Shown here: piece after piece, positions 8,770 to 17,069 of the stretch
Position numbering within the stretch: the stretch's first letter is position 1
Layout: every line of letters starts with the position of its first letter
NCBI GenBank assembly: GCA_934899185.1
Contig: CAKXYI010000014.1
Coordinates: forward strand, 1-44,116
Source of the DNA: an uncultured Lachnospiraceae bacterium
Lineage (GTDB): Bacteria > Bacillota > Clostridia > Lachnospirales > Lachnospiraceae
DNA length: 44,116 nt
Direction: 5' to 3'
The notes under the pieces: model-generated
The model's input: the letters and a program-made list of their open reading frames with translations, nothing else
Told to the model about the DNA's origin: nothing
Databases searched by the model: none
Program-made: the position numbers and the translations under genes

Positions 8770-8824
8770 GTAATTTTTTTACCCAAAATACAATTCATGT
8801 AAAAATTTTACCAAAATAGTAAAA
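8770..8824. promoter_or_regulatory. Cluster of GTAAAA/TTTTAC inverted repeats, candidate operator
   Basis: Between the divergent AraC and GH2 genes there are four hexamers: TTTTAC (8777-8782), GTAAAA (8799-8804), TTTTAC (8806-8811) and GTAAAA (8819-8824). They make two 13-base GTAA-N5-TTAC palindromes (8770-8782 and 8799-8811) whose centres are 29 bases apart. The cluster lies just upstream of the GH2 promoter, where an AraC-type activator would bind. The region is very AT-rich, so chance is possible. Confidence 0.45.
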
Positions 8825-8851
8825 GTAAGACAAGAGCAATTTATCTTAGAT

Positions 8852-8860
8852 TGCTATACT
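8852..8860 (+). promoter_or_regulatory. Extended -10 promoter of the GH2 operon
   Basis: TGC directly precedes TATACT (8855-8860), an extended -10. No good -35 is present 16-18 bases upstream, which fits an activator-dependent promoter. It sits 64 bases before the GH2 start. Confidence 0.5.
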
Positions 8861-8924
8861 GGGTTCACAAAGCAAGTGAGAAAGAAAAGAGCCGTGTGCT
8901 CATTTTCAAAAAAGGAGGGTAAAA

Positions 8925-11189
8925 ATGGCAACAAAGAACATTAACGCATCTTGGCAGTTTACGAAAGATGCTATCACTGTTGCAGAAGGTTCTTCTGTAT
9001 TAACACAGGGCAACTGGGAGACACTTGATTTGCCTCACACATGGAATGGTGAGGATGGACAGGATGGTGGAAATGATTACCATCGTGGTACATGCTACTA
9101 TGTAAAGAACATGAAGCGTGAGGAGTTTGGCAGTGAGCCAATCACTTATATCGAGTTCAACGGAGCAAATTCCAGTGCATGGCTTTATGTTAACGGAAAA
9201 GAAGCTGGACATCATGATGGCGGATATTCTACATGGAGAGTGAACGTGACAGATCTTCTGGCTGATGATAATGAAATCGTAGTTGCAGTAGATAATGCAC
9301 CAAACGATCATGTATATCCACAGATGGCAGACTTCACATTCTATGGTGGTCTGTATCGTGATGTAAATGTGATTTCTGTACCGGAAACACATTTTGATCT
9401 GGATTATTATGGAACACATGGTATTGCAGTAACACCTACCGTAGAAGGCGCAAATGCAAGTGTTGAAGTGGAAGTATTTGTTACAGATGCAACAGATGAA
9501 GATACTTTAACATATGTCATCAAAGATGGTGATGAAGTTGTTGCGACAAAGAGCGTTTCTGCAAATGAGACAAAGGTTACATTTGAAATTGAAAATGTTC
9601 ATCTTTGGAATGGACGCAAAGATCCGCATCTTTACACAGCAGAAGTTACTTTAAAGAAAAACGATACTGTTTTAGATGAGAGAAGTACACGTTTCGGATG
9701 CAGAACATTTGCAATTGATCCGGAAAAAGGATTTATCTTAAATGGAGAGCGCTATCCACTTCACGGTGTATCACGTCATCAGGATAGACCACATATCGGA
9801 AATGCTTTGACACACAAAGAACATAAAGAGGATATCGACCTTATCCTTGAAATGGGTGCAAATACCATTCGTCTTGCACATTATCAGCATGATCAGTACT
9901 TCTATGATTTATGTGATGAAGTAGGTCTTGTAATCTGGGCAGAGATTCCATATATCTCTAAGCATTTACCAAACGGTCGCGAAAATACCGTTTCACAGAT
10001 GAAGGAACTGATCACACAGAATTACAATCATCCTTGTATCGTTGTTTGGGGACTTTCCAATGAGATCACCATGGGTGGAGCAGAAGATGCTGATCTGATT
10101 GAAAACCACAATATCTTAAATGATCTGTGCCATCAGATGGATCCAACAAGACTTACGACAATGGCGGTTGTTTCTATGTGCAGTATTGACGCAAAATATG
10201 TACAGATTCCGGATGTGATTTCATACAACCACTATTATGGATGGTACGGCGGAACAACAGATATGAACGGAGAGTTCATGGATGACTTCCACAAGAAATA
10301 TCCAAACATTCCAATTGGTATGAGTGAGTATGGATGTGAAGCTTTGAACTGGCATACATCAAATCCTGTTCAGGGTGATTATACTGAGGAATATCAGGCA
10401 TACTATCATGAAGAACTGATCAAACAGCTCTTTACAAGAGATTATATCTGGGCAACCCATGTATGGAACATGTATGACTTCGCCGCTGATGCAAGAGCAG
10501 AAGGTGGAGAGAATGGTATGAACCATAAGGGATTGGTTACATTTGACAGAAAATACAAGAAGGATGCGTTCTATGCATACAAGGCATGGTTATCAGATGA
10601 TCCATTCGTGCATATCTGTGGTAAGCGCTATGTAGACCGTGTAGAAGATACAACAAAGGTTACCATATACTCTAATCAGCCGGAAGTAGAACTGTTTGTA
10701 AACGGTGAAAGTCTTGGCAAGCAGACAAGTGATGTGCATTTCTTCTATTTTGATGTGCCAAACGCTGGCGAAAGCACACTTGTTGCAAAAGCAGGCGATT
10801 GCAGCGATGAAAGCAAGATTCGCAAGGTAGATACTTTCAATGAAGAATATCGCTTGAAAGAAGAAGGAGAAGTTCTCAACTGGTTCGATATCGATATGCC
10901 GGAAGGATACTTCAACATCAATGACCAGATTGGTGATATCATGAAGACCATCAAAGGTAAGATGTTCATCGGTGAATTGATGCTTAAGATTATGAAAGAC
11001 GCAAGTGGCGGTGCAGCAGGAGCAGCAGCCGGTGTTGATCGCGAAGGCATGATGAAGATGCTTGGTGGTTTCTCTGTTAAGCGTATGCTCAACCTTATGG
11101 GAACTGCAGGCGGCGGAAAGCAGTTTACAAAAGAAGAACTTCTTGAGCTGAATAGAAAGCTCAATAAGATAAAGAGAAAAGACAAATAA
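8925..11189 (+). CDS. Glycoside hydrolase family 2 (beta-galactosidase type)
   Basis: A 754-residue GH2 enzyme without a signal peptide, so probably cytoplasmic. Domains in order: N-terminal jelly-roll (about 1-150), an immunoglobulin-like domain (about 170-265), a TIM barrel (about 275-580), a second beta domain (about 590-650) and an unusual helical tail (about 655-754). The acid/base Glu380 is in GLSNEI and the nucleophile Glu468 in MSEYG. The NHKGLV stretch after the barrel resembles beta-galactosidases, though NxKG also occurs in beta-glucuronidases, so the substrate is not certain. AGGAGGG lies before the ATG. A GPH symporter follows 29 bases downstream, which suggests import of a disaccharide or glucuronide and its cleavage inside the cell. 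Confidence 0.9.
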   Translation: MATKNINASWQFTKDAITVAEGSSVLTQGNWETLDLPHTWNGEDGQDGGNDYHRGTCYYVKNMKREEFGSEPITYIEFNGANSSAWLYVNGKEAGHHDGGYSTWRVNVTDLLADDNEIVVAVDNAPNDHVYPQMADFTFYGGLYRDVNVISVPETHFDLDYYGTHGIAVTPTVEGANASVEVEVFVTDATDEDTLTYVIKDGDEVVATKSVSANETKVTFEIENVHLWNGRKDPHLYTAEVTLKKNDTVLDERSTRFGCRTFAIDPEKGFILNGERYPLHGVSRHQDRPHIGNALTHKEHKEDIDLILEMGANTIRLAHYQHDQYFYDLCDEVGLVIWAEIPYISKHLPNGRENTVSQMKELITQNYNHPCIVVWGLSNEITMGGAEDADLIENHNILNDLCHQMDPTRLTTMAVVSMCSIDAKYVQIPDVISYNHYYGWYGGTTDMNGEFMDDFHKKYPNIPIGMSEYGCEALNWHTSNPVQGDYTEEYQAYYHEELIKQLFTRDYIWATHVWNMYDFAADARAEGGENGMNHKGLVTFDRKYKKDAFYAYKAWLSDDPFVHICGKRYVDRVEDTTKVTIYSNQPEVELFVNGESLGKQTSDVHFFYFDVPNAGESTLVAKAGDCSDESKIRKVDTFNEEYRLKEEGEVLNWFDIDMPEGYFNINDQIGDIMKTIKGKMFIGELMLKIMKDASGGAAGAAAGVDREGMMKMLGGFSVKRMLNLMGTAGGGKQFTKEELLELNRKLNKIKRKDK

Positions 11190-11218
11190 TAAAAAGTGTT
11201 TTTTAGGAGGAGTTTACT

Positions 11219-12619
11219 ATGAGTAAAACAAAAGAAGTAAGACCTTTTGGCTTACGTGACAAAATCGGCTACATGTGTGGCGATTTGGCAAATGATTTCT
11301 CATTTATCTTTGCCAGTAGTTATGTAATGGTATTTTACACAAAGGTTATGGGTATTTCAGCAGGTATGGTAGGAACGATGTTCCTGATCGCAAGATGTCT
11401 GGATGCATTTACAGATATCGGAATGGGACGTATTGTTGATAATTCAAAGCCAACAAAGAACGGACGTATCCGTCCATGGATTCTTCGTATGTGTGCTTTT
11501 GTAGCATTGGCATCCTTTATGATGTATCAGTCATTCCTGGTTGATGCTTCATATGGTGCTAAAGTAGCGTATATGTTTATCACATATATCCTTTGGGGAT
11601 CTATCTTCTATACATCCATCAATATCCCTTATGGATCTATGGCATCTGTTATTTCAGCAGAACCTAAGGACAGAAGTTCTCTTTCTGTATTCCGTTCTAT
11701 GGGTGGTGGTGTTGCCGGTATCATGATTGGTATTATGGCACCAATGCTTGTATATCATACAGATGCGCAGGGTAACCAGGTTGTATCCGCATCCAGCATT
11801 TCTATGGTAGCAGGAATCTTCTCTGTGATCGCTATCGTATGCTACTTGCTTTGCTATACACTTACAACAGAACGTGTTGAGTATGTGCCAAAGCCAGCAA
11901 GCGAAAAGAAATCAACAGCACAGACATTAAAGACTCTTTTTACAAGCAGATCTTTGTTAGGACTTGTACTTTCAGCTGTATTACTTCTGTTGGCATCTCT
12001 TATGGGGCAGGGTATTAACACATACTTATTTGCTGATTACTTTAAGAACACAAAGGCATTGTCCGTATTTGCAGTGTTGATGCTTCCATGTATGATTGTA
12101 CTTGCAGGTATTTCTACAAAGCTTGCTACAAAATTTGGTAAGAGAGAATGTAGTATGGTTGGTATGTTCGCCTCTGGTATTCTCTACTTCATCATTGGAT
12201 GCTTACACATCAAGAATGTATGGGCATTCGTTGGAATGGTATTCGTAGCTATGCTTGGTATGTACTTCTTCCAGATGCAGTGTTGGGCACTTGTTACAGA
12301 CGTTATTGATGATATGGAAGTACAGACAGGAAATCGTGACGATGGTACCATTTATGGTATCTACTCATTCTCAAGAAAGATTGGACAGGCGATCGCTGGT
12401 GGTCTTTCCGGATGGGCACTTGGATGGATTGGATACGATGAACTTGCAGCAGGACAGACAGAGGCAGTTGCAAATGGTATTTACAACTTGGCTACTTTCT
12501 TCCCAGCAGTTATCTATATTCTTTGCGGATTAGTACTTATGTTCATCTTCCCTCTGAATAAGGCAAGAGTAGAGGCAAACGTTGCAGAACTTAAGAGCAG
12601 AAGAGGAGCAGCAAACTAG
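11219..12619 (+). CDS. GPH-family sugar:cation symporter
   Basis: A 466-residue membrane protein of the glycoside-pentoside-hexuronide:cation symporter family (MelB/UidP/XynB-transporter type, MFS fold). About twelve hydrophobic segments are visible. The family motif near the N-terminus, GDLANDF and later CLDAFTDIGMGRIVD, holds the acidic residues that bind the coupling cation in MelB relatives. A perfect AGGAGG precedes the ATG. It is cotranscribed with the GH2 gene and closed by a strong terminator. Like the GH2 and flagellin genes it prefers ACA, GCA and TCT codons, unlike most neighbours. Confidence 0.92.
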   Translation: MSKTKEVRPFGLRDKIGYMCGDLANDFSFIFASSYVMVFYTKVMGISAGMVGTMFLIARCLDAFTDIGMGRIVDNSKPTKNGRIRPWILRMCAFVALASFMMYQSFLVDASYGAKVAYMFITYILWGSIFYTSINIPYGSMASVISAEPKDRSSLSVFRSMGGGVAGIMIGIMAPMLVYHTDAQGNQVVSASSISMVAGIFSVIAIVCYLLCYTLTTERVEYVPKPASEKKSTAQTLKTLFTSRSLLGLVLSAVLLLLASLMGQGINTYLFADYFKNTKALSVFAVLMLPCMIVLAGISTKLATKFGKRECSMVGMFASGILYFIIGCLHIKNVWAFVGMVFVAMLGMYFFQMQCWALVTDVIDDMEVQTGNRDDGTIYGIYSFSRKIGQAIAGGLSGWALGWIGYDELAAGQTEAVANGIYNLATFFPAVIYILCGLVLMFIFPLNKARVEANVAELKSRRGAAN

Positions 12620-12651
12620 TCACTTATATAAGAAAAACTCAATTACGAATG

Positions 12652-12689
12652 AAAATCCACATGTCAGACCAAGGCATGTGGATTTTTTT
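12652..12689 (+). terminator. Intrinsic terminator of the GH2-symporter operon
   Basis: A perfect 12-bp stem AAAATCCACATG / CATGTGGATTTT (12652-12663 with 12675-12686) with an 11-base loop and a run of seven T. Confidence 0.93.
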
Positions 12690-12712
12690 CTTGTGCATTA
12701 TGGGGAGTTGTG

Positions 12713-12771
12713 CAAATTTTCGGTAAAATGCCGAAAAAGCGTAGATTTTGCGAGGATTCTGTGTATATAAT
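12713..12771 (+). promoter_or_regulatory. Candidate promoters of the second chemoreceptor
   Basis: Two candidates overlap here. A perfect TATAAT (12766-12771) has only a weak -35 (GATTTT, 12744-12749). A weak sigma-28-like pair is CAAA (12713-12716) and CCGAAAA (12731-12737), 14 bases apart. The latter is also part of an inverted repeat TTTTCGG/CCGAAAA. The sequence does not decide between them. Confidence 0.35.
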
Positions 12772-12813
12772 AGAAAAGAGAAAAAAATGCTGATGAAGGG
12801 GGATTTTAATATC

Positions 12814-14346
12814 ATGGCAGAGACACAAAAATATCTTTATGCAGATAGCGAACGCCAGACCGAGCGTGTGAACTGGCTGGAATTGTTGGTTTTTATGATT
12901 TTTTCTATTTGTAATTTTATAATCGTATTTGTTGCTTTTTTGAGGGGATACAGGACAGCAGGATTTACAGGAATGACATTTGCTATTTCGGCAGTCACGG
13001 CAGTGGCTATGCTGATCGCATATTTGAACAATCGCAACAGCAGCAAGATCCGCTGGATATCACTGGCGGCACTGGTACTTCTGACTTTTTTTACGACCTT
13101 TGCTTTTGACAGTTATTATATGCGCTTTGCAGTTGTTGCACCGATAGCAGTTTATATTCTGTACTATGACTCCAAGTTCATAGTCAGTTCCGCAGTGGCG
13201 ATCGCGCTGGTAGAGATCGCTACAACTGTGCATAAGTTCTTTAAACCGGATTGTACGGTAGAACGCATTGATATCTGTACGGCAACGGCAATCGTTGTTT
13301 TCTATCTGATCGTAGTCTGCTTTATTGAAAAGACCGGTAAGAAGTTCCGTCTGGATATGCTGGGCAGCCTACAGGATGAGAAAGACCAACAGGAAAAAAT
13401 GATGCAGGATGTCATCTATGTGGCAAGCGAAGTACGAAAGGGTACGGCAGGTGCCATGGATATCATGAACCAGTTGAATGAGTCCACCAGCGTTGTAACC
13501 GGTGCGGTCAAAGATATTTCCGACAGTACCCAGTCTACCGCAGAGAATATCCAGAACCAGACGGTTATGACCCAGAGTATTCAGGATGCAATCGAAAAGA
13601 CCCTGACTCGATCTGAGAGCATGGTTACGACCGCGGGAAAGGCAAAGGAATTGAACGAGGAGAATTTATCGATCGTCAAGGAGATCCAGAGCCAGTCTGA
13701 AATGATCGCAGAGACCAATGACAAAGTGGCGGAAACCATGCAGACCTTGCAGGAACGTGCTAATGCCGTCAAGGGCATCGCGGATACCATTTTTGATATT
13801 TCCAGTCAGACCAACCTCCTTGCACTCAATGCATCCATCGAAAGTGCCAGAGCAGGCGAAGCAGGCAAGGGTTTTGCAGTCGTTGCAGACGAGATCCGTC
13901 AACTGGCAGAAAAGACCCGTGTGGAGACGGAAAACATTGCATCTATCCTGGGGCAACTTTCCGAAAATGCAGCAGATGCCGTGAATGTTGTTACCCAGTC
14001 TGCAAGTGCCGCCGGACAGCAGAATGAACTGATCGGCAGAGCAGTAGAGACCTTTGATCAGATGAATACCAATGTAGGACAACTGACGCAGGATATCGCA
14101 GATATTGATACCATGCTGACAGATCTTTCCGAAGCTAACAATCATATCGTGGACACCATTACCCACCTGTCTGCGACCTCGGAGGAGGTCACGGCAGCAT
14201 CGGCGCAGGCGGAGGGTCTGAGCAGCAAGAACCTGACCAATGCCGATCAGACCAAGAGTATTTTGGATCAGATATTACATGTTTCCAAGCAACTAGACAA
14301 ATATGTTGGCTCGGAAGAAAGCGATGCGTCGGAGATTATCCTCTAA
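12814..14346 (+). CDS. Methyl-accepting chemotaxis protein with multi-helix membrane domain
   Basis: A chemoreceptor of 510 residues with about five or six hydrophobic segments in the first 180 residues, no large external loop, then a long signalling domain. The tip motif [17 protein letters not shown] lies near residue 332; note Ser where Ala is usual (IESARAG). The multi-helix input domain suggests sensing inside or near the membrane. The start is ATG 12814, preceded by AAGGGGG at a slightly long spacing of 11; in-frame ATGs at 12787 and 12793 are alternatives. It ends in its own terminator immediately before the flagellar block. Confidence 0.9.
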   Translation: MAETQKYLYADSERQTERVNWLELLVFMIFSICNFIIVFVAFLRGYRTAGFTGMTFAISAVTAVAMLIAYLNNRNSSKIRWISLAALVLLTFFTTFAFDSYYMRFAVVAPIAVYILYYDSKFIVSSAVAIALVEIATTVHKFFKPDCTVERIDICTATAIVVFYLIVVCFIEKTGKKFRLDMLGSLQDEKDQQEKMMQDVIYVASEVRKGTAGAMDIMNQLNESTSVVTGAVKDISDSTQSTAENIQNQTVMTQSIQDAIEKTLTRSESMVTTAGKAKELNEENLSIVKEIQSQSEMIAETNDKVAETMQTLQERANAVKGIADTIFDISSQTNLLALNASIESARAGEAGKGFAVVADEIRQLAEKTRVETENIASILGQLSENAADAVNVVTQSASAAGQQNELIGRAVETFDQMNTNVGQLTQDIADIDTMLTDLSEANNHIVDTITHLSATSEEVTAASAQAEGLSSKNLTNADQTKSILDQILHVSKQLDKYVGSEESDASEIIL

Positions 14347-14350
14347 ACTC

Positions 14351-14396
14351 TACCCCGGAAGAAAAATTTTCCTCCGGGGTATAATATTTTTTTTCA
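14351..14396 (+). terminator. Intrinsic terminator of the second chemoreceptor
   Basis: ACCCCGG (14352-14358) pairs with CCGGGGT (14374-14380), with an inner GAAAA/TTTTC extension, followed by a T-rich run (14386-14394). Its 3' tail overlaps the sigma-28 promoter of flgM. Confidence 0.85.
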
Positions 14397-14408
14397 GAAT
14401 ACCGATAA
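14382..14408 (+). promoter_or_regulatory. Sigma-28 promoter of the flgM-csrA operon
   Basis: TAAT (14382-14385), 16 bases, then CCGATAA (14402-14408) matches the SigD/sigma-28 pattern TAAA-N15-GCCGATAW. It is 57 bases upstream of flgM, the sigma-28 anti-sigma factor, so FlgM would be autoregulatory. Confidence 0.75.
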
Positions 14409-14437
14409 TCATTGTGTAAAAGCAAAAGAGCTTCATG

Positions 14438-14455
14438 TTTCAAGGAAGAAAGGAG
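14438..14455 (+). promoter_or_regulatory. Double AAGGA element over the flgM ribosome binding site
   Basis: TTTCAAGGAAGAAAGGAG contains two ANGGA cores (AAGGA, AAGGA), the second forming the Shine-Dalgarno. The same 18 bases occur in the leader of the FliD-like gene (43232-43249, minus strand). It is a possible CsrA site. Confidence 0.5.
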
Positions 14456-14464
14456 AGTGCCATT

Positions 14465-14743
14465 ATGCGTATAGAAGCATATAATCAGGTAGCACAACTC
14501 TATAAGACGAATAAGACTTCAACCACCCGCCCTGCGTCAGCAACCGGTATGGGAAGAGACGAAGTGCAGATTTCATCTTTTGGACGTGACTATCAGATCG
14601 CAAAGAAGGCAGTCGCAGAAGCTTCGGATATCAGGGAAGATAAAGTTGCTGAAATGAAATCAAAGTACGAGTCAAATGATTATCAGGTAGATACCGGAGA
14701 TTTTGCAAGCAAATTGCTTGAGAAATATCAGATGGGACTGTAA
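14465..14743 (+). CDS. flgM: Anti-sigma-28 factor FlgM
   Basis: A small protein of 92 residues with the FlgM layout: a short, flexible N-terminal part with a GRDEVQISSFGRDY motif and a helical C-terminal half ending in GDFASKLLEKY, the sigma-28-binding region in the family. FlgM holds sigma-28 inactive until the hook is finished and is then exported. The ATG at 14465 has AAAGGAGAG upstream; an in-frame ATG at 14435 has none. It is the first gene of flgM-flgN-flgK-flgK-flgL-fliW-csrA and carries a sigma-28 promoter. Confidence 0.9.
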   Translation: MRIEAYNQVAQLYKTNKTSTTRPASATGMGRDEVQISSFGRDYQIAKKAVAEASDIREDKVAEMKSKYESNDYQVDTGDFASKLLEKYQMGL

Positions 14744-14755
14744 GGAGAATCGTAA

Positions 14756-15268
14756 GTGGCTAGTTTAGTAGAAGAATTACTCGTAGGAATGAAAAAAGAA
14801 GAAGCATGTTATACCAGATTACTGGAACTGTCCGAGAATAAGAGACAGGCGATCATTGCAGGTGCAGTGGCTGATCTGGAAGAGGTGACTGCTACAGAAG
14901 AAAGTATCAGCAGTGACTTGAAAAATCTGGAAAACAAGCGCGTGAGTATTCTTCGTGATATGGCTGTAGTTTTAGGACATGATGGTGAGCAGTTGACTGT
15001 GACCAACGTCATCGAACAATTAGACGGACAGCCAAAAGAGCAGGGCGATCTGACGGTAGTCAGAGACGCACTTGTAGACGTTGCCACACGTTTACAGACA
15101 GCAAATGCACAAAACAGTGTACTTCTCCAGCAGGCATTAGAGATGGTTGAGTTTGACCTGACTTTGTTCAAGAGTCTGAAGCAGGCACCCGAAACAGCGA
15201 ATTATGACAAGAACGCTTACAACACGGGAGAATTGCTCGGCAGCAGTAGCTTTGATACATCCCAATAA
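14756..15268 (+). CDS. flgN: FlgN-family flagellar export chaperone
   Basis: A 170-residue, almost entirely helical protein of the FlgN family, a cytoplasmic chaperone for the hook-filament junction proteins FlgK and FlgL, whose genes follow directly. The family pattern is visible in MASLVEELLVGMKKEEACY and the EEVTATEESISSDLKNLENKR heptads. The start is GTG 14756, with AAGGAGAA eight bases upstream. The C-terminus is polar and probably disordered. Confidence 0.88.
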   Translation: MASLVEELLVGMKKEEACYTRLLELSENKRQAIIAGAVADLEEVTATEESISSDLKNLENKRVSILRDMAVVLGHDGEQLTVTNVIEQLDGQPKEQGDLTVVRDALVDVATRLQTANAQNSVLLQQALEMVEFDLTLFKSLKQAPETANYDKNAYNTGELLGSSSFDTSQ

Positions 15269-15313
15269 AAGGATAACCGGGGCTTTTGAATTAGAGTTAG
15301 AGGAGGATATACC

Positions 15314-17050
15314 ATGGCTAATGGATTCGGAAGCTTGTACGTGGGAGCGTCAGGATTACAGACACAACAAAATGCACTGAATGTTGTTGCCAACAATTTA
15401 GCGAACGTAAATACGAAAGGCTATGTACGCCAGCAGGTCGTATTTGCAGATAGAAATTATACATCTTTTGCATCAGCATCCATCAGTACACAGCGGGCAG
15501 GACTCGGTGTGGATATCGGTGATGTGGTTCATGCGAGAGATCTTTTTTTAGATAAAGCATATCGGTCCGCAACAGGACGTCAGGCATTCTATGCCGCCAG
15601 TTATGATGCAGTCTCCGAGGTAGAGACATATTTACAGGAAACGCAGGGGCAGGCTTTTCAGACCTCACTTGCCGATCTGTATGAAGCATTTTCTGAATTT
15701 GCAAAGGACCCGTCCGATGCAGTCAACCAGAATCTGGTCATGCAGAAGGCATCCCTTTTTGTCAGCCGTGTAAGTAGTCTGAATCAGGGACTTCAAAGTT
15801 ATCAGTCAACGATCAATCGTAAGATTTCCGACGATGTTGACCGCATCAACGAACTGGGTACCAAAATCCAGGAATTAAATTTACAAATACAGAGAGTGGA
15901 AGCGGGCAAAGTGGAGACTGCCATGGATCTGCGCGATCAGAGAGATCTCTATTTAGATGAACTCTCCAGTCTTGCCAAGGTATCTTATTCCGAAAATGTT
16001 GATGGTATCGTCAAGGTACAGATTGACAATGTGGAATTTGTTACCGAGAATAATGTCTACCAGATGGCAATGCATGAGGATAAACTGACAGGTTTCCAGA
16101 CTCCATACTGGCCGCAGTTGTCCGATACCGAAAATGAAGACTATTATTATGTATTCGATACGGACAACGCCAATGCTACCAACGGCACGGATGTGGGAGA
16201 GGTCAAGGCGCTTCTTCTGGCAAGGGGCAGCGGTCATGCCAATTATCTGGATATGGCAGGGCTTAGCGCAAATGACTATAGTACCGGCCTTTCCAATTCC
16301 ATCATGATGAATACAGAGGCAGAACTAGACACTCTTTTCCATAGTATCGTGACAGCCATCAATGATACTCTCTGTCCGAATACGACCTATGGGGCAGTCA
16401 ATGCCAATCTTGGCGGAGGCACCATGACCGGTGTGGATGTGACAGGAAAGACCTGGACGATCACGGCGGATACCAAGATCCTTGATGAGGCGAATGCGTC
16501 AGTCGGCAGTGACGGGGAATTGCCGCCACACGAACTTTTCTCCCGCATCGGATGTGACCGTTATACCAAGGTATCCCTTGCGGATGGCAGTACGGTCTAT
16601 GTATATAACGAGGAAGATCCGAGCGACGAGTCGACCTGCTATACCATCGAGGACACGGTCATCAACCCGGATATCATCGAGGAAAAGAGTCTGATTCCGT
16701 ACAAGAAACAGACAGGTGAGATCGACTATACTCTGGGGGCTAACTTGGAGCGTATCTGGGATCAGGAGAATTACCTGCTCAATCCGACCGATACGACCCC
16801 ATGTACCTTTACCGATTTTTACATTAAATGGATCGGCGAGGTCGGAACCGTAGGTTCTGTCTACAACACGACTTCTGATAGTTTGCAGGGGACAGCCGAT
16901 ACCATCGATAACAACCGGCAGATGGTTGTCGGTGTTTCTTCCGACGAGGAACTGACCAACATGATCCGTTATCAATCAGCCTACAATGCATCCAGCCGAT
17001 ATATCAACGTGGTGAGTGCCATGATCGATTATCTGCTGAACTCATTATAG
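15314..17050 (+). CDS. flgK: Hook-associated protein FlgK, copy 1
   Basis: A 578-residue hook-filament junction protein. The N-terminal flagellar rod/hook domain has the motif SGLQTQQNALNVVANNLANV followed by NTKGY, and the C-terminus has the matching helix NMIRYQSAYNASSRYINVVSAM. The middle (about 200-500) is a divergent surface-exposed region with many Asp, Asn and Thr. It is secreted by the flagellar export system, so there is no signal peptide. GGAGG lies nine bases before the ATG. A second flgK follows 19 bases downstream; the two differ throughout their central regions. Confidence 0.93.
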   Translation: MANGFGSLYVGASGLQTQQNALNVVANNLANVNTKGYVRQQVVFADRNYTSFASASISTQRAGLGVDIGDVVHARDLFLDKAYRSATGRQAFYAASYDAVSEVETYLQETQGQAFQTSLADLYEAFSEFAKDPSDAVNQNLVMQKASLFVSRVSSLNQGLQSYQSTINRKISDDVDRINELGTKIQELNLQIQRVEAGKVETAMDLRDQRDLYLDELSSLAKVSYSENVDGIVKVQIDNVEFVTENNVYQMAMHEDKLTGFQTPYWPQLSDTENEDYYYVFDTDNANATNGTDVGEVKALLLARGSGHANYLDMAGLSANDYSTGLSNSIMMNTEAELDTLFHSIVTAINDTLCPNTTYGAVNANLGGGTMTGVDVTGKTWTITADTKILDEANASVGSDGELPPHELFSRIGCDRYTKVSLADGSTVYVYNEEDPSDESTCYTIEDTVINPDIIEEKSLIPYKKQTGEIDYTLGANLERIWDQENYLLNPTDTTPCTFTDFYIKWIGEVGTVGSVYNTTSDSLQGTADTIDNNRQMVVGVSSDEELTNMIRYQSAYNASSRYINVVSAMIDYLLNSL

Positions 17051-17069
17051 AAAGGAGGGCAAAGACTCT

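Noticed and set aside
13666..14166. 166-residue minus-strand open frame opposite the chemoreceptor
   Set aside because: It mirrors the heptad codons of the plus-strand signalling domain, has no ribosome site and resembles no family. The same holds for other long antisense frames (for example 4127-4639, 16499-16975 and 43518-43850).
14409..15313. Generic AGGAGG-type ribosome sites as CsrA targets
   Set aside because: Most lack a full ANGGA core or a hairpin loop. Only the sites with hexaloop hairpins or the shared 18-base element were kept.
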